Shown piece by piece: positions 25,997 to 36,284 of a stretch of DNA of 39,005 bases. The stretch is from an uncultured Saprospiraceae bacterium. Its GTDB lineage: Bacteria; Bacteroidota; Bacteroidia; Chitinophagales; Saprospiraceae. Where the stretch lies: the NCBI GenBank assembly GCA_937944245.1, contig CALDYY010000055.1, positions 1-39,005 on the forward strand. The letters run 5' to 3'. Under the pieces are notes generated by a model. The model had not been told where the DNA came from, searched no databases, and was given only the letters and a program-made list of their open reading frames with translations. The position numbers and the translations under genes are program-made. Each line of letters starts with the position of its first letter. The first letter of the stretch is position 1.

Positions 25997-26563
25997 TTAA
26001 GATTGACTTCTACTAGAATTTTTAAATGGCATTCCCATTAACTTTAATAGAGCAAGTGCCTCAGCATCAGTTTTTGCAGTAGTCACAACGGTAATATCCA
26101 TACCTGTAATTCTACTTACCTTGTCTAAATCAATTTCTGGAAAGATAATATGCTCAGTAATTCCCATCGAATAATTGCCTCTACCGTCAAAACTCTTATC
26201 ACTTATACCTTTGAAATCTCTGATTCTAGGAAGCGAAATATTAATTAATCGGTCTAAAAACTCATACATTCTCTCTTGACGAAGTGTCACACGAACACCA
26301 ATGGGCATTCCTTCTCTCAACTTAAAATTAGATACCGATTTTTTAGCTTTCGTTGGCACAGCTTTTTGACCAGCAATAATAGTCATTTCCTGCATTGCTG
26401 TATCAATCAGCTTTTTATCTTGTGTAGCTGTACCCACACCTTGATTCAAGCAAATCTTTTCGATTCTTGGAACCTGCATCACAGTAGTGTAACCAAATTG
26501 CTCCATTAATGCTGGAACAACCTCTTCCAAATATTTCGTCTTTAGTCTTGGTATGTAACTCAT
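25997..26563 (-). CDS. rplE: Large-subunit ribosomal protein uL5
   Basis: L5 binds 5S rRNA and contacts S13 and P-site tRNA. The 188-residue protein shows [39 protein letters not shown] and [19 protein letters not shown], all conserved. Its ATG overlaps the rplX stop by one base (TAATG), a sign of translational coupling. The C-terminus carries a few extra polar residues (FKNSSRSQS). Confidence 0.98.
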   Translation of the reverse strand: MSYIPRLKTKYLEEVVPALMEQFGYTTVMQVPRIEKICLNQGVGTATQDKKLIDTAMQEMTIIAGQKAVPTKAKKSVSNFKLREGMPIGVRVTLRQERMYEFLDRLINISLPRIRDFKGISDKSFDGRGNYSMGITEHIIFPEIDLDKVSRITGMDITVVTTAKTDAEALALLKLMGMPFKNSSRSQS

Positions 26564-26910
26564 TAGTCAATAATTTCACCAGATTTTTTAGAATATCTTT
26601 TCATCTTCCCATCCACCTCTTTTCTACCTATTCGGGTAGGTTTTCCAGTCTTAGGATCAATCAACATTAAGTTAGAAACATGAATTGGTGCTGGCACTTC
26701 ATTAATACCACCAGGATTGTCATTAGTAGCTTTTGTATGCTTCTTCACAATATTCAAATCGCTAACTACCGCCCTATTTTTATCAGGAAAAACCTCTAAT
26801 ACTTCACCTGACTCTCCTTTGCTTGAGCCGGCAATTACCATTACCCGGTCTCCCTTTTTAATGTGCAACTTCGGAGCAAAACGCTTTAGCACGTTTTTTA
26901 CTTTACCCAT
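26563..26910 (-). CDS. rplX: Large-subunit ribosomal protein uL24
   Basis: L24 starts 50S assembly and sits at the tunnel exit. The 115-residue protein has a KOW motif, [30 protein letters not shown], followed by [20 protein letters not shown] and [19 protein letters not shown]. Its stop overlaps the rplE start by one base. Confidence 0.98.
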   Translation of the reverse strand: MGKVKNVLKRFAPKLHIKKGDRVMVIAGSSKGESGEVLEVFPDKNRAVVSDLNIVKKHTKATNDNPGGINEVPAPIHVSNLMLIDPKTGKPTRIGRKEVDGKMKRYSKKSGEIID

Positions 26911-26928
26911 TTTTTTATACTTCTTTTA

Positions 26929-27294
26929 TTATAAAACTTCTGGAGCAAGCGATACAATCTTCATGTAATCTTTTTCTCTCAATTCCCTTGCAACAGGTCC
27001 AAAAATACGTGTACCTCTTGGCTCTAATGCTGCATTTAACAGCACGACAGCGTTATCATCAAAACGGATGTAAGAGCCGTCGCTTCTTCTTATTTCCTTT
27101 CTAGTTCGAACAACAACTGCTTTTGAAACAGTGCCTTTTTTTATACCCCCTGGCGAAGCATCTTTAACAGACACTACTATAACATCTCCTACCGAAGCAT
27201 ACCTACGCTTTGTACCGCCAAGCACCCTTATACAAAGTACCTCTTTTGCGCCACTGTTATCTGCTACACCTAACCTTGATTCCTGTTGTATCAT
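26929..27294 (-). CDS. rplN: Large-subunit ribosomal protein uL14
   Basis: L14 forms an intersubunit bridge and is the docking site of the silencing factor RsfS. The 121-residue protein has [27 protein letters not shown] and the C-terminal [29 protein letters not shown], both diagnostic. A 51-nt gap to rpsQ contains a 5-bp stem, CAGTT/AACTG, at 27324-27337. Confidence 0.98.
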   Translation of the reverse strand: MIQQESRLGVADNSGAKEVLCIRVLGGTKRRYASVGDVIVVSVKDASPGGIKKGTVSKAVVVRTRKEIRRSDGSYIRFDDNAVVLLNAALEPRGTRIFGPVARELREKDYMKIVSLAPEVL

Positions 27295-27345
27295 AGCTAT
27301 ATATGATTAAAAGTAAAATTTACCAGTTCAAAAACTGATACACTA

Positions 27346-27615
27346 TTATTTTGCTCTTTCTATAATCTCAACCAACTTCCAGCTTTTACGCTTACTCAAA
27401 GGTCTTGTCTCTTCAATTTTAACCAAATCCCCTATGTTACACTCTTGATGTTCATCATGAGCCATAAATTTTGTGCTCCTCTTGATAAACTTGCCATATA
27501 TAGGATGCTGCAATTTACGCTCTACTCTGACAGTAATCGTTTTCTGCATCTTATTGCTTGCTACTATTCCAACTCTTGTCTTATTGTTGGATAATTGTTG
27601 AATTTCCTCTGCCAT
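27346..27615 (-). CDS. rpsQ: Small-subunit ribosomal protein uS17
   Basis: S17 is a primary 16S rRNA 5'-domain binder with an OB fold. The 89-residue protein shows [30 protein letters not shown] and the conserved [24 protein letters not shown]. It lies 27 nt after rpmC. Confidence 0.98.
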   Translation of the reverse strand: MAEEIQQLSNNKTRVGIVASNKMQKTITVRVERKLQHPIYGKFIKRSTKFMAHDEHQECNIGDLVKIEETRPLSKRKSWKLVEIIERAK

Positions 27616-27642
27616 CTTTCAAATTTCGGCTATTAAAGTAAA

Positions 27643-27909
27643 TTATTTTGCTTTGCGCATTCTTCTGCGTCTAGCTCTCAACTTGGTTCTATTCTCTAAA
27701 TCTTCTGCGGAAGCCAACTCTAATTCCCTCTTTCTAAGTTCAGTATGTACCCTAGCAATATCCCTACGACTGTCTCTAAGAGAAATCGGGTTAGCAAGAC
27801 CACGTATAGCGTGGTCAAATTTTAACTTTTGATGCTGAGTCTCTAAGTCTTTCAATTCCGCCCTTAAATCCTCAATTGAAAAATCCTTATCTAAATTTTC
27901 TTTAGCCAT
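27643..27909 (-). CDS. rpmC: Large-subunit ribosomal protein uL29
   Basis: L29 is a small coiled-coil protein at the tunnel exit that helps bind trigger factor and SRP. From the ATG at 27907-27909 (MAKENLDKDFSIEDLRAELK) it has 88 residues; the frame extends three codons to a TTG, which is less likely. Conserved parts are LKFDHAIRGLANPISLRDSRRDIARVHT. A charged tail of about 25 residues ending RRRRMRKAK is longer than in E. coli. Confidence 0.94.
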   Translation of the reverse strand: MAKENLDKDFSIEDLRAELKDLETQHQKLKFDHAIRGLANPISLRDSRRDIARVHTELRKRELELASAEDLENRTKLRARRRRMRKAK

Positions 27910-27945
27910 TGCTTGCAATAATTTTCAGCGATAGAAATTCTTTTT

Positions 27946-28368
27946 TTATTGTATCACATAGTCTGGTCTAGTAACTATTTTCGTCAACACGGGTAATTTT
28001 TGAGCAGCAAGCCTAAGCCCCTCTTGAGCAACCTCGAAAGGAACACCGTCAATCTCAAACATTATTCTACCTGGCTTCACTAAAGCTACCCAGTGATCTA
28101 CTGCACCTTTACCTTTACCCATACGTACCTCTAATGGTTTTTTGGTAACGGGAGTATCCGGAAAAATCCTAATCCACACTTTACCTTCACGTTTCATGTA
28201 ACGGGTAAGCGCAATACGAGCAGATTCTATTTGTCGGTTCGTAATACGGGCTTCAGTTACGGCTTTTAACCCAACTGACCCAAAAGCTACTGTGTGTCCA
28301 CGATAAGAAATACCATCATTCTTACCTTTCTGACGCTTTCTATATTTTACACGTTTCGGTTGTAACAT
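27946..28368 (-). CDS. rplP: Large-subunit ribosomal protein uL16
   Basis: L16 organises the A-site tRNA region of the 50S peptidyl transferase centre. The 140-residue protein begins [19 protein letters not shown] and contains [38 protein letters not shown], the hallmark segment. It lies between rpsC (81-nt gap) and rpmC (36-nt gap). Confidence 0.98.
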   Translation of the reverse strand: MLQPKRVKYRKRQKGKNDGISYRGHTVAFGSVGLKAVTEARITNRQIESARIALTRYMKREGKVWIRIFPDTPVTKKPLEVRMGKGKGAVDHWVALVKPGRIMFEIDGVPFEVAQEGLRLAAQKLPVLTKIVTRPDYVIQ

Positions 28369-28449
28369 ACTCTTTATGAATTATTTCAGAACCTTTCCAG
28401 AAAAGTGGAACAAAATTATATCAATTTTCCGAAAAACTACAATTTATGT

Positions 28450-29274
28450 CTAACTATCTTTTCTTCTTCCGCCACCGCCAGTATTTCCACCTCTGCGATT
28501 TCCACCGCTACCACCAGTATTTCCACCTCTGCGATTTCCACCGCCACCTCTTCTATCCCCGCCTCTATCATTACCACCAGTTTGACCATCGCCACTACGG
28601 TTTGTCTTTTTATCTGTCCCAAAATTCAGGTTCAAGTCTCGCTTGCCTAATACCTCTCCCTTGAATATCCAGACCTTCAAACCTATTTTACCATACACAG
28701 TTTGTGCTTCAACCACAGCATAATCAATGTCTGCTCTGAAAGTATGTAAAGGTGTTCTTCCTTCCTTATATTCCTCTGAACGAGCCATATCTGCACCATT
28801 CAAACGACCTCCAATACGAACCTTAATTCCCTGACCACCTGCACGAATCGTGGATTGAATTGCCATTTTAATTGCTCTTCGGTAATTAATCCTAGCTTCT
28901 ATCTGTTTAGCGATGGATTCACCAACGATAAAAGCGTCAAGTTCTGGCTTTCTTATTTCTACAATATTGATTTGAGCTTCCTTACCTGTCAATTTTCTTA
29001 ATTCTTCCCTTATCTTGTCAACTTCCTGTCCACCTTTTCCAATGATGATCCCCGGACGAGAAGTATGAATGGAAACAGTCACTCTTTTTAAAGTGCGTTC
29101 AATAACAATTTTAGAAATACCACCTTTATTTACCCTAGCACGTAGATAGTTTCTAATTTTGTCATCTTCTACTACTTTCGCACCAAAATCTTTATTCTTG
29201 TTACCGAACCAATTTGATTCCCAACCTCGAATAATTCCTAGGCGATTACCTATTGGATTTGTCTTCTGACCCAT
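28450..29274 (-). CDS. rpsC: Small-subunit ribosomal protein uS3 with Gly/Arg repeat tail
   Basis: S3 lines the mRNA entry channel and has helicase-related activity. The 274-residue protein begins [18 protein letters not shown]; its KH domain has [21 protein letters not shown] near 75-95, and the C-terminal domain has [22 protein letters not shown]. The fold ends near residue 215. The last 55-60 residues are a disordered Gly/Arg/Asn tail in which the 12-residue unit RRGGNTGG(S/G)GGN is repeated, encoded by a 36-bp tandem repeat. The E. coli protein has 233 residues, so this tail is unusually long. Confidence 0.97.
   Translation of the reverse strand: MGQKTNPIGNRLGIIRGWESNWFGNKNKDFGAKVVEDDKIRNYLRARVNKGGISKIVIERTLKRVTVSIHTSRPGIIIGKGGQEVDKIREELRKLTGKEAQINIVEIRKPELDAFIVGESIAKQIEARINYRRAIKMAIQSTIRAGGQGIKVRIGGRLNGADMARSEEYKEGRTPLHTFRADIDYAVVEAQTVYGKIGLKVWIFKGEVLGKRDLNLNFGTDKKTNRSGDGQTGGNDRGGDRRGGGGNRRGGNTGGSGGNRRGGNTGGGGRRKDS
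28475..28550. repeat. 36-bp tandem repeat inside the rpsC tail
   Basis: The unit beginning CAGTATTTCCACCTCTGCGA occurs at 28479 and again at 28515, two copies 36 bp apart and nearly identical, encoding two copies of a 12-residue Gly/Arg/Asn unit. The copies are so similar that a recent duplication or slippage is likely. Confidence 0.85.
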
Positions 29275-29292
29275 ATTCGATATAAGTTATAT

Positions 29293-29694
29293 TTATGCTT
29301 CGTTTACTTCTTTTTCTTCAACTTCCTCAATACGCTCATTTTTCAATGGAACTCTATTTTCCACTACAAGTACAATGTGGCTAGTGTGCTTTCTAATTCT
29401 GTGCGCCCTACCGTGTGGAGCAGGTCTGAAACGCTTCAGCATTGAACCTTGGTCAGAACGCGCTTCTTTAACATACAAATCAAAATCGTCTGCACTCTCT
29501 ACATTATCTAGTTTGTGTTCCCAGTTGGCAACAGCAGAAACCAAAACTTTTTCCAACCACACAGAAGCCTCTTTTTTCGTGTAACGTAAAATAGCCAAAG
29601 CATCGTCAACGTTTTTACCCCTTATATTATCCACGACTAACCTCATCTTTCTGGCAGACATTGGACAATTTCGCATTTTTGCTACCGCTTCCAT
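29293..29694 (-). CDS. rplV: Large-subunit ribosomal protein uL22
   Basis: L22 reaches into the nascent peptide tunnel with a long beta hairpin. The 133-residue protein has MRNCPMSARKMRLVVDNIRGK at the start and the hairpin segment RFRPAPHGRAHRIRKHTSHIVLVV. An acidic tail (ERIEEVEEKEVNEA) of about 15 residues follows. It lies 18 nt before rpsC. Confidence 0.98.
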   Translation of the reverse strand: MEAVAKMRNCPMSARKMRLVVDNIRGKNVDDALAILRYTKKEASVWLEKVLVSAVANWEHKLDNVESADDFDLYVKEARSDQGSMLKRFRPAPHGRAHRIRKHTSHIVLVVENRVPLKNERIEEVEEKEVNEA

Positions 29695-29725
29695 TTTTTA
29701 TCTTTTAACAAGCGTTTTCAATAAA

Positions 29726-29995
29726 TTACTTTTTACGATTACCTGAATGCCCCTTGAAATTCCTTGTTGGAGCAAACTCCCCTAACTTGTGCCCTACCAT
29801 ATTTTCAGTAACATAGACAGGTACGAATGTTTTACCATTGTGAACGGCAATAGTTAAACCTACCATGTCGGGAATAATCATCGAGGATCGAGACCATGTT
29901 TTTATTACCGATTTTTTACTAGCCGTTAACGCATCCTCTACTCTTTTCAAGAGTTTATGGAACACATAAGGTCCTTTTTTCAGCGATCGCGCCAT
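29726..29995 (-). CDS. rpsS: Small-subunit ribosomal protein uS19
   Basis: S19 is in the 30S head and pairs with S13 at the decoding side. The 89-residue protein begins [19 protein letters not shown] and carries the signature [35 protein letters not shown]. It lies between rplB (45-nt gap) and rplV (31-nt gap). Confidence 0.98.
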   Translation of the reverse strand: MARSLKKGPYVFHKLLKRVEDALTASKKSVIKTWSRSSMIIPDMVGLTIAVHNGKTFVPVYVTENMVGHKLGEFAPTRNFKGHSGNRKK

Positions 29996-30040
29996 AATTC
30001 TCTTTAATTCTTTTATTATTAATTAACTTACCCTAAAAGA

Positions 30041-30874
30041 CTATCTAGTTTTCTTCTTTCTTCTGTTTATTATCAGTTTTGAAGATTGCTTATTGACATC
30101 CCTAGTTTTCTGTCCTTTAGCCATGATATTATTTCTTGAACGAGGATGTCCACCTGACTGACGACCCTCACCACCACCCATTGGGTGATCAACTGGGTTC
30201 ATAGCAACACCTCTTACACGCGGTCTTCTACCTAACCAACGTTTCCTACCTGCCTTTCCTAGCACTTGTAAACCGTGATCTGGGTTAGAACAATTACCGA
30301 TTGTTGCTTTGCAAGTCAACAAAATTCGACGCACCTCACTGGAAGGTAACTTTACCACCGCGTATTTACCTTCACGTCCCATGAGCGTAGCGGCCACACC
30401 AGCACTTCTCACCAAAGCCGCACCTTTACCTGGTTGCATTTCAATAGCATGAATTTGTGCCCCTAGAGGAATCTCACTTAAATAAAGAGTATTTCCTATA
30501 TCGGGTGATGCACCAAGCCCAGATACAATCGTATCGTTTACCTTTAGACCATTTGGTGCAAGTATGTAGCGTTTTTCTCCATCTTCATACTCCACCAAAG
30601 CAATGTAAGCAGTTCTATTTGGATCATATTCAATAGTCTTTACTATTGCTTTCATCAACTCTTTATCGCGCTTGAAATCAATGATGCGGTAGCGACGTTT
30701 ATGCCCTCCTCCTCTTTGACGCTGAGTTCTTCGCCCCTGATTATTCCGTCCACCTGTCTTCTTAATAGGCTCTAAAAGACTTTTCTCAGGAGTATCTGTC
30801 GTTAACTCCGCATAGGCATTACCCACTCTGAATCGTGTACCAGGTGATACTGGTTTATACTTTTTCGTTGGCAT
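30041..30874 (-). CDS. rplB: Large-subunit ribosomal protein uL2
   Basis: L2 is required for subunit joining and peptidyl transfer. The 277-residue protein contains [22 protein letters not shown] near 42-63 and the C-terminal signature [19 protein letters not shown], including the conserved histidine reported to be needed for activity. The length is standard. Confidence 0.98.
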   Translation of the reverse strand: MPTKKYKPVSPGTRFRVGNAYAELTTDTPEKSLLEPIKKTGGRNNQGRRTQRQRGGGHKRRYRIIDFKRDKELMKAIVKTIEYDPNRTAYIALVEYEDGEKRYILAPNGLKVNDTIVSGLGASPDIGNTLYLSEIPLGAQIHAIEMQPGKGAALVRSAGVAATLMGREGKYAVVKLPSSEVRRILLTCKATIGNCSNPDHGLQVLGKAGRKRWLGRRPRVRGVAMNPVDHPMGGGEGRQSGGHPRSRNNIMAKGQKTRDVNKQSSKLIINRRKKKTR

Positions 30875-30916
30875 TTTTAACTAAATTGTAGTTCAAATAC
30901 AATAACTATCACACTA

Positions 30917-31219
30917 CTATAATTCACCAAAGAAGTCAATTTCTTCACCAGTGGCTAACCTAACAATAGCCTTTTTATATGCTGAAGTTCTTCCTTTATT
31001 AGCACCTCTCTTTGTGTTGCGTGTCTTCTCCTTAGAAGGCATTACTGCCGTGTTCACAGAATCAACTGTAACATTGTACATATCCTCAACTGCCTTCTTT
31101 ATCTCTATTTTGTTGGCTTTTCTATCAACAACAAAAGAATATTGGCTTAACTTATTAGTCAATAACTCTGATTTCTCTGTTATTAGAGGTCGAACGAGTA
31201 TGTCTTTTTTTATTGCCAT
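30917..31219 (-). CDS. rplW: Large-subunit ribosomal protein uL23
   Basis: L23 is the main docking site for trigger factor and SRP at the tunnel exit. The 100-residue protein has ILVRPLITEKSELLTNKLSQYSFVVDRKANKIEIKKAVEDMYNV, which fixes the identity. The loop after it is basic (KTRNTKRGANKGR). It lies 33 nt after rplD. Confidence 0.97.
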   Translation of the reverse strand: MAIKKDILVRPLITEKSELLTNKLSQYSFVVDRKANKIEIKKAVEDMYNVTVDSVNTAVMPSKEKTRNTKRGANKGRTSAYKKAIVRLATGEEIDFFGEL

Positions 31220-31252
31220 GATTTTTCCTTAATATTCCGTAAAACTAAAAGA

Positions 31253-31876
31253 TTAAAAGTTCTCCTCAATTTTCTTCACCGCACTCTCTACAATAACCAA
31301 CTTATCTGCATTTAAAATATCGTAAGTATTGATATCTTGAGACCTAGCAATATTTGCTTTTTTCAAATTTCTTCCAGAAAGGTAAACCTCTCTATTATAG
31401 TCATTTGTAACAAAAAGTAACTTCTTATCTGCTAAACCAAGTGATTGAAGAATGTTGTTAAACTCTTTTGTTTTTGGTACATCAAAAACAAAATCCTCTA
31501 TTACTAAAAGGGCATTGTTCTTGAACTTATCTGACAAGGCTGATTTTCTAGCCAATCTTTTTGTTTTCTTATTCAACCTCATCTCATAATTTCTGGGTCT
31601 TGGACCAAAAGCACGCCCTCCACCTCTGAAGACAGGACTGTTAATATCCCCAGCCCTTGCCGTACCTGTCCCTTTCTGACGCTTTAATTTTCTTGTAGAA
31701 CCAGAAACCTCACTTCTTTCCTTAGCTTTATGTGTCCCCTGACGCTGGTTTGCCAAATGCGCTTTCACTGCTAGGTAAACGCAATGCTCATTAGGTTCTA
31801 TACCAAATACATCTTCCGCAAGTTGTATCGTACGACCTGTATCTTCTCCTTTTATATTAACTACATTTATCTGCAT
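31253..31876 (-). CDS. rplD: Large-subunit ribosomal protein uL4
   Basis: L4 extends a loop to the tunnel constriction and, in E. coli, represses the S10 operon. The 207-residue protein holds the tunnel-loop signature SGSTRKLKRQKGTGTARAGD and SPVFRGGGRAFGPRPRNYEMRLNKK. It starts 6 nt after the rplC stop. No leader resembling the E. coli L4 target is recognisable before rpsJ. Confidence 0.98.
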   Translation of the reverse strand: MQINVVNIKGEDTGRTIQLAEDVFGIEPNEHCVYLAVKAHLANQRQGTHKAKERSEVSGSTRKLKRQKGTGTARAGDINSPVFRGGGRAFGPRPRNYEMRLNKKTKRLARKSALSDKFKNNALLVIEDFVFDVPKTKEFNNILQSLGLADKKLLFVTNDYNREVYLSGRNLKKANIARSQDINTYDILNADKLVIVESAVKKIEENF

Positions 31877-31882
31877 GGTACG

Positions 31883-32506
31883 CTACTTTTCTACGATTAC
31901 AAATGACCCCTTATGACCAGGAACTGCTCCTTTTATAACCAGCAAATTCTCATCAGGGAAAACTTTTACTATTTTTAAATTAGGCATTTTTACTTGATCT
32001 CCACCTGTTCTACCAGCCATTCGCATACCTTTAAAAACCTTTGCCGGAAAAGAACAAGCACCAATAGAACCTGGAGCGCGCTGACGATTGTGCTGACCAT
32101 GCGTAGCATCATTAACGCCTCTGAAAGAGTGTCTTTTAACAACCCCCTGAAATCCTTTACCTTTGGTCACACCAGTTGCACTTACTTTGTCACCTTCTGC
32201 AAAAACTTCATCCACACGGATAACATCCCCTAGCTGTTTTTGTAAGCCCTTGAAATCTTTGAACTCCTTTACCATACGCTTGGCACCAGTTCCTGCTTTT
32301 TTGAAGTGCCCAGAAAGTGCTTGGGGCGTGTTTTTTTCTTTTCGCTCACCAAATCCAAGTTGTAAAGCTGTGTAACCATCAGTTTCCACTGTCTTTACTT
32401 GTGTAACCACACAAGGACCAATCTCTATAACAGTACAGGCCACATTTTTACCTTTGCTGTCATAAACGCTGGTCATACCAACTTTTCTACCAATTAATCC
32501 ATTCAT
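31883..32506 (-). CDS. rplC: Large-subunit ribosomal protein uL3
   Basis: L3 is an early 50S assembly protein that reaches the peptidyl transferase centre. From the ATG at 32504-32506 ([16 protein letters not shown]) it has 207 residues; another in-frame ATG lies 12 nt upstream, and the shorter form fits the family start. [30 protein letters not shown] and [20 protein letters not shown] are diagnostic. A gap of 155 nt separates it from rpsJ, among the longest within the locus. Confidence 0.97.
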   Translation of the reverse strand: MNGLIGRKVGMTSVYDSKGKNVACTVIEIGPCVVTQVKTVETDGYTALQLGFGERKEKNTPQALSGHFKKAGTGAKRMVKEFKDFKGLQKQLGDVIRVDEVFAEGDKVSATGVTKGKGFQGVVKRHSFRGVNDATHGQHNRQRAPGSIGACSFPAKVFKGMRMAGRTGGDQVKMPNLKIVKVFPDENLLVIKGAVPGHKGSFVIVEK

Positions 32507-32518
32507 AATGCTGGACAT

Positions 32519-32661
32519 TTATGATGTATAGCAGAGTAATCTTTGTACGAAACGAAATTTCGCACCAGTTATAGACTCGCTAGAGTTTATTAATTTATAC
32601 ATTTTTTCTGTATTATCCTATCTAGGATAACACATCTTTTTTTCTAGTTAATAACTGTAAT
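32519..32661 (-). other. Long rpsJ-rplC gap with palindromes
   Basis: The gap holds a perfect palindrome, CGAAATTTCG (32553-32562), and an 8-bp repeat, TTATCCTA/TAGGATAA (32613-32620/32623-32630). The T-run beside the latter lies on the plus-strand side, so it is not a minus-strand terminator. No TAnnTTTG promoter match was found. It may be a leader structure for rplC. Confidence 0.35.
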
Positions 32662-32970
32662 TTACGTCAACTTGACTTGAATATCTACGCCGCTTGGCAG
32701 TTCCAATTTAGACAGTGCATCTACTGTCTTTTGAGTTGGTGTGTAAATTTCAATTAAGCGTTTATGAGTACGCAACTGGAACTGCTCTCGAGATTTCTTG
32801 TTGACGTGCGGTGAACGGAGCACGGTAAACACTTCTTTCTCTGTTGGCAGCGGAATCGGACCAGTTACAATAGCACCACTATTACGCACTGTTTTCACTA
32901 TCTTCTCCGTTGACTTGTCTATAAGACTGTGGTCATAGGAACGGAGTTTGATGCGAATTTTTTGATTCAT
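32662..32970 (-). CDS. rpsJ: Small-subunit ribosomal protein uS10
   Basis: S10 is in the 30S head and, in other bacteria, also pairs with NusB in antitermination. The 102-residue protein begins [20 protein letters not shown] and contains [39 protein letters not shown], all diagnostic. It follows fusA after 84 nt, with no tuf gene between as in E. coli. Confidence 0.98.
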   Translation of the reverse strand: MNQKIRIKLRSYDHSLIDKSTEKIVKTVRNSGAIVTGPIPLPTEKEVFTVLRSPHVNKKSREQFQLRTHKRLIEIYTPTQKTVDALSKLELPSGVDIQVKLT

Positions 32971-33054
32971 ACCTATATTATATTAATATTTTAAACTTAT
33001 GTAATAGACGACAGGCACTTTAGCCTGCCGTATCAATTATTCTCTCTAATTTAA

Positions 33055-35190
33055 TTATGCTTTTGAAGTACCTCTAGCTTTTTCAATTACTTCTTTGGCA
33101 ATACCAGATGGCGTTTCTGCATAGTGTGAGAACTCCATTACAGAACTTGCACGTCCAGATGTAATCGTACGCAAGTCAGTTACATATCCAAACATTTCTG
33201 CTAAAGGCACCTCTGCATGAATTTCAACTGCTCCACCATTTCTTGATTCTTGCCCCTTTGGTAAGCCACGACGACGGTTCAAATCCCCAATCACATTACC
33301 TACATATTCTTCTGGAGTAATGATAGTCAACTTCATAATTGGCTCCATTAATACAGGCTTAGTTTTCGAAGCAGCTTCCTTAAAACCTTCCTTAGCACAC
33401 AATTCAAATGCGATTGGCTTGGAATCCACTGCGTGCATTGAACCATCATAAACACGCACTTTCATACTTTCTATTTTGTAACCTGCCAGAATGCCATTAT
33501 CCATCATAGAAATAAATCCATCTCGGATAGGTTTCATATAGTTTTTATCAATAGAACCTCCAACAATATCCCATTTGAACTGCAACTTATCTTTACCTGA
33601 TTTAAATTCTTCACTTTCCAAGAAAGATTCATCGGCAGGACCTAATTCAAATTCCATATCAGCAAACAAACCAGAACCACCAGATTGCTTTTTCAATTTT
33701 TCTCTGTGAGACACTGTAGTCTGTAATGCTTCCTTGTAGGTTACTTGAGGCTTACCTTCAATTACTTCTAACTTGAACTCTCTTCTCAAACGATCTACAA
33801 TGATTTCAAGGTGTAATTCACCCATACCACTGATAATTGTCTGATTTGTATCCTCATCAAAGCGAACTCTAAAGGTTGGATCTTCTTCCGCTAGTTTCGC
33901 CAAAGCCATTCCTAGCTTATCTAAATCCTTTTGAGTTTTAGGCTCAATTGCAATTCCAATTACAGGTTCTGGGAAGACCATACTCTCCAATATAATTGGC
34001 GCATTTTCAGCACAGAGTGTATCTCCAGTTTTTATATCTTTAAATCCAACTGCTGCCGCAATATCTCCTGCCTCTACAAAGTCAATTGGATTTTGCTTGT
34101 TGGCGTGCATCTGATAAATCCGAGAAATGCGTTCTTTATTTCCAGAACGAGTATTCAACACATATGAACCTGCATCCAAGCGACCAGAATAAGTTCTAAA
34201 GAAAGCTAAACGCCCTACATATGGATCAGTAGCTATCTTGAACGCTAAGGCGGTAAACGGCTCATTTACTGATGGCTTTCTTTGTATGGGTTGGTCTGTT
34301 CTTGGGTCTGTTCCTGTAACCGCATCTCTATCAAGAGGCGAAGGAAGATAAGCACAAACCGCATCTAAGACTGCTTGAACACCCTTGTTCTTGAAGGCAG
34401 AACCGCACATCATTGGAACGAATTTAGCATCCATGACTGCACCACGAACTGCTGCTCGCATTTCATCTTCAGAAATGGAATCTGGGTCATCAAAGAACTT
34501 TTCCATTAAAGTGTCATCGTATTCCGCAACTGCTTCTAACAGTTTTTCTCTGTAAGCAAGCACTGTTTCCTCTAAGTCTTCTGGCATAGGGATTACATTA
34601 TAAGTCATTCCCATATCACTTTCATTCCAAACGATTGCTTTGTTAAGCACTAAGTCAACAACACCTATGAAAGTTTCTTCTGCACCAATAGGAATTTGTA
34701 AAGGAATTGCCTTTGAACCCAATTTTTCTTCAACATCTTTCACAACGTCGAAAAAGTTTGCTCCAGAGCGATCCATTTTATTTACAAACCCAATTCTAGG
34801 AACTTTATAGTTATCTGCCAATCGCCAGTTTGTTTCCGATTGTGGCTCAACACCTGATACTGCACAAAACAAAAATACTAGACCATCCAGAACGCGAAGA
34901 GACCTATTTACTTCAACAGTAAAGTCAACGTGACCTGGAGTATCAATAATGTTGAACGTGTATTTATCATCCTTCCAAGACCAGCTAGTCTTTGTAGCCG
35001 CTGAAGTAATTGTAATACCTCGCTCTTGCTCCTGCTCCATCCAGTCCATAGTGGCACCGCCTTCATGAACCTCACCTATCTTATGATTAACACCTGTATA
35101 GTACAGAATACGCTCCGTTGTAGTGGTTTTACCTGCATCAATGTGTGCAGCAATACCAAAGTTTCGGGTAAATCTTAGATCAGTCGCCAT
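33055..35190 (-). CDS. fusA: Translation elongation factor EF-G
   Basis: EF-G drives translocation of tRNA and mRNA with GTP hydrolysis and helps recycle ribosomes. The 711-residue protein has the P-loop AHIDAGKT (15-22), DTPGH with the catalytic His87, and NKMD (137-140). Downstream come domain II, domain III with [18 protein letters not shown], domain IV and the C-terminal domain V with [26 protein letters not shown]. No break or truncation is seen. It lies between rpsG (44-nt gap) and rpsJ. Confidence 0.98.
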   Translation of the reverse strand: MATDLRFTRNFGIAAHIDAGKTTTTERILYYTGVNHKIGEVHEGGATMDWMEQEQERGITITSAATKTSWSWKDDKYTFNIIDTPGHVDFTVEVNRSLRVLDGLVFLFCAVSGVEPQSETNWRLADNYKVPRIGFVNKMDRSGANFFDVVKDVEEKLGSKAIPLQIPIGAEETFIGVVDLVLNKAIVWNESDMGMTYNVIPMPEDLEETVLAYREKLLEAVAEYDDTLMEKFFDDPDSISEDEMRAAVRGAVMDAKFVPMMCGSAFKNKGVQAVLDAVCAYLPSPLDRDAVTGTDPRTDQPIQRKPSVNEPFTALAFKIATDPYVGRLAFFRTYSGRLDAGSYVLNTRSGNKERISRIYQMHANKQNPIDFVEAGDIAAAVGFKDIKTGDTLCAENAPIILESMVFPEPVIGIAIEPKTQKDLDKLGMALAKLAEEDPTFRVRFDEDTNQTIISGMGELHLEIIVDRLRREFKLEVIEGKPQVTYKEALQTTVSHREKLKKQSGGSGLFADMEFELGPADESFLESEEFKSGKDKLQFKWDIVGGSIDKNYMKPIRDGFISMMDNGILAGYKIESMKVRVYDGSMHAVDSKPIAFELCAKEGFKEAASKTKPVLMEPIMKLTIITPEEYVGNVIGDLNRRRGLPKGQESRNGGAVEIHAEVPLAEMFGYVTDLRTITSGRASSVMEFSHYAETPSGIAKEVIEKARGTSKA

Positions 35191-35234
35191 GAGTTAGAAA
35201 ATATAATAAGTGATAAATGATATACAAACTTGCC

Positions 35235-35702
35235 TTAAGCCTTAAAGTGTGCAAAAGCTCTATTTGCCTCAGCCATCTTGTGCATGTCCTCTTTTCTTTT
35301 TACTGCTGCCCCTTCGCCTTTACTAGCTGCAATCAATTCTGTTGCCAACTTTTCAGCCATTCCTTTTCCACTCCTCTTTCTCGCAAAATTAATCAGCCAT
35401 TTCATCCCAATGGACATTTTTCTTTTCGGACGAATTTCTGTTGGTATCTGAAAAGTAGCTCCACCAATTCTTCTACTACGAACTTCCACTTGTGGCATTA
35501 CATTGTTCAACGCTTTACTCCATACAGAATGCTCATCTTGTTGCGTTTTTTCCCTTACAATATCCATTGCTTCATAGAATACTGAGAGCGCAACACTCTT
35601 TTTGCCATCCAGCATCATGTTATTAATGAACTGCATTACTATCGGATCTCCGAAACGAGGATCTGACTGAATTATTCGTGCTTTAGGTTTTCTTTTTCTC
35701 AT
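35235..35702 (-). CDS. rpsG: Small-subunit ribosomal protein uS7
   Basis: S7 nucleates the 30S head and contacts E-site tRNA. The 155-residue protein begins [38 protein letters not shown] and has [25 protein letters not shown] and the [26 protein letters not shown] end. It starts 18 nt after the rpsL stop. Confidence 0.98.
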   Translation of the reverse strand: MRKRKPKARIIQSDPRFGDPIVMQFINNMMLDGKKSVALSVFYEAMDIVREKTQQDEHSVWSKALNNVMPQVEVRSRRIGGATFQIPTEIRPKRKMSIGMKWLINFARKRSGKGMAEKLATELIAASKGEGAAVKRKEDMHKMAEANRAFAHFKA

Positions 35703-35720
35703 TTTCTTGCTCCTATTTCT

Positions 35721-36095
35721 TTACTTTTTAGGACGTTTAGTACCATACTGTGAGCGGCTTTTCTTTCGCTTATCCACTCCACTTGTATCTAAAGCCCCTC
35801 TGACAATAGTATATTTAACACCCGGCAAATCTTTTACACGACCACCTCTTACCAACACAATAGAGTGCTCTTGAAGATTATGCCCTTCACCAGGAATATA
35901 AGCAATTACTTCATAACCATTTGTCAAACGCACCTTAGCTACCTTTCTCAAAGCAGAGTTAGGCTTTTTTGGTGTAGTGGTATATACTCTCGTACACACC
36001 CCTCTTCTTTGAGGACAAGATTCCAAAGCTATGGACTTACTCTTGTACTCTACCTGCTCTCTTCCCTTTCTAACCAACTGATTTATAGTAGGCAT
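35721..36095 (-). CDS. rpsL: Small-subunit ribosomal protein uS12
   Basis: S12 monitors codon-anticodon pairing in the A site. The 124-residue protein carries [22 protein letters not shown] and [22 protein letters not shown]. Lysine is present at both classical streptomycin-resistance positions (Lys43 and Lys88 counting Met1), so the sequence is of the sensitive type. It is the first gene of the locus; a clear promoter lies about 50 nt upstream. Confidence 0.98.
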   Translation of the reverse strand: MPTINQLVRKGREQVEYKSKSIALESCPQRRGVCTRVYTTTPKKPNSALRKVAKVRLTNGYEVIAYIPGEGHNLQEHSIVLVRGGRVKDLPGVKYTIVRGALDTSGVDKRKKSRSQYGTKRPKK

Positions 36096-36143
36096 AATAC
36101 TACTTCTTATTCAACATTAATGTGCTTATTCATTAAGCGGTTG

Positions 36144-36175
36144 CAAAGATACATTTTCTGTTTTTAATTTACAAA
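36144..36175 (-). promoter_or_regulatory. Promoter of the str/ribosomal superoperon
   Basis: On the minus strand TTTG (36175-36172) is followed after 20 nt by TATCTTTG (36151-36144), an exact match to the Bacteroidota consensus TTTG-N19-21-TAnnTTTG. The predicted start near 36138 gives a leader of about 43 nt before the rpsL ATG. Confidence 0.85.
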
Positions 36176-36284
36176 TGTTTTCCACATTTCTACATTTTTT
36201 TTTCTTTTTCTCTTCATAGGATGTAACAAAAGGCTATAAAATCCTAAATTAGAATCCGATTGCTTAATTTTTAATTTATGAAAC

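Noticed and set aside
28479-28546. 36-bp repeat considered as a CRISPR-like array
   Set aside because: Only two head-to-tail copies without spacers, in frame within rpsC.
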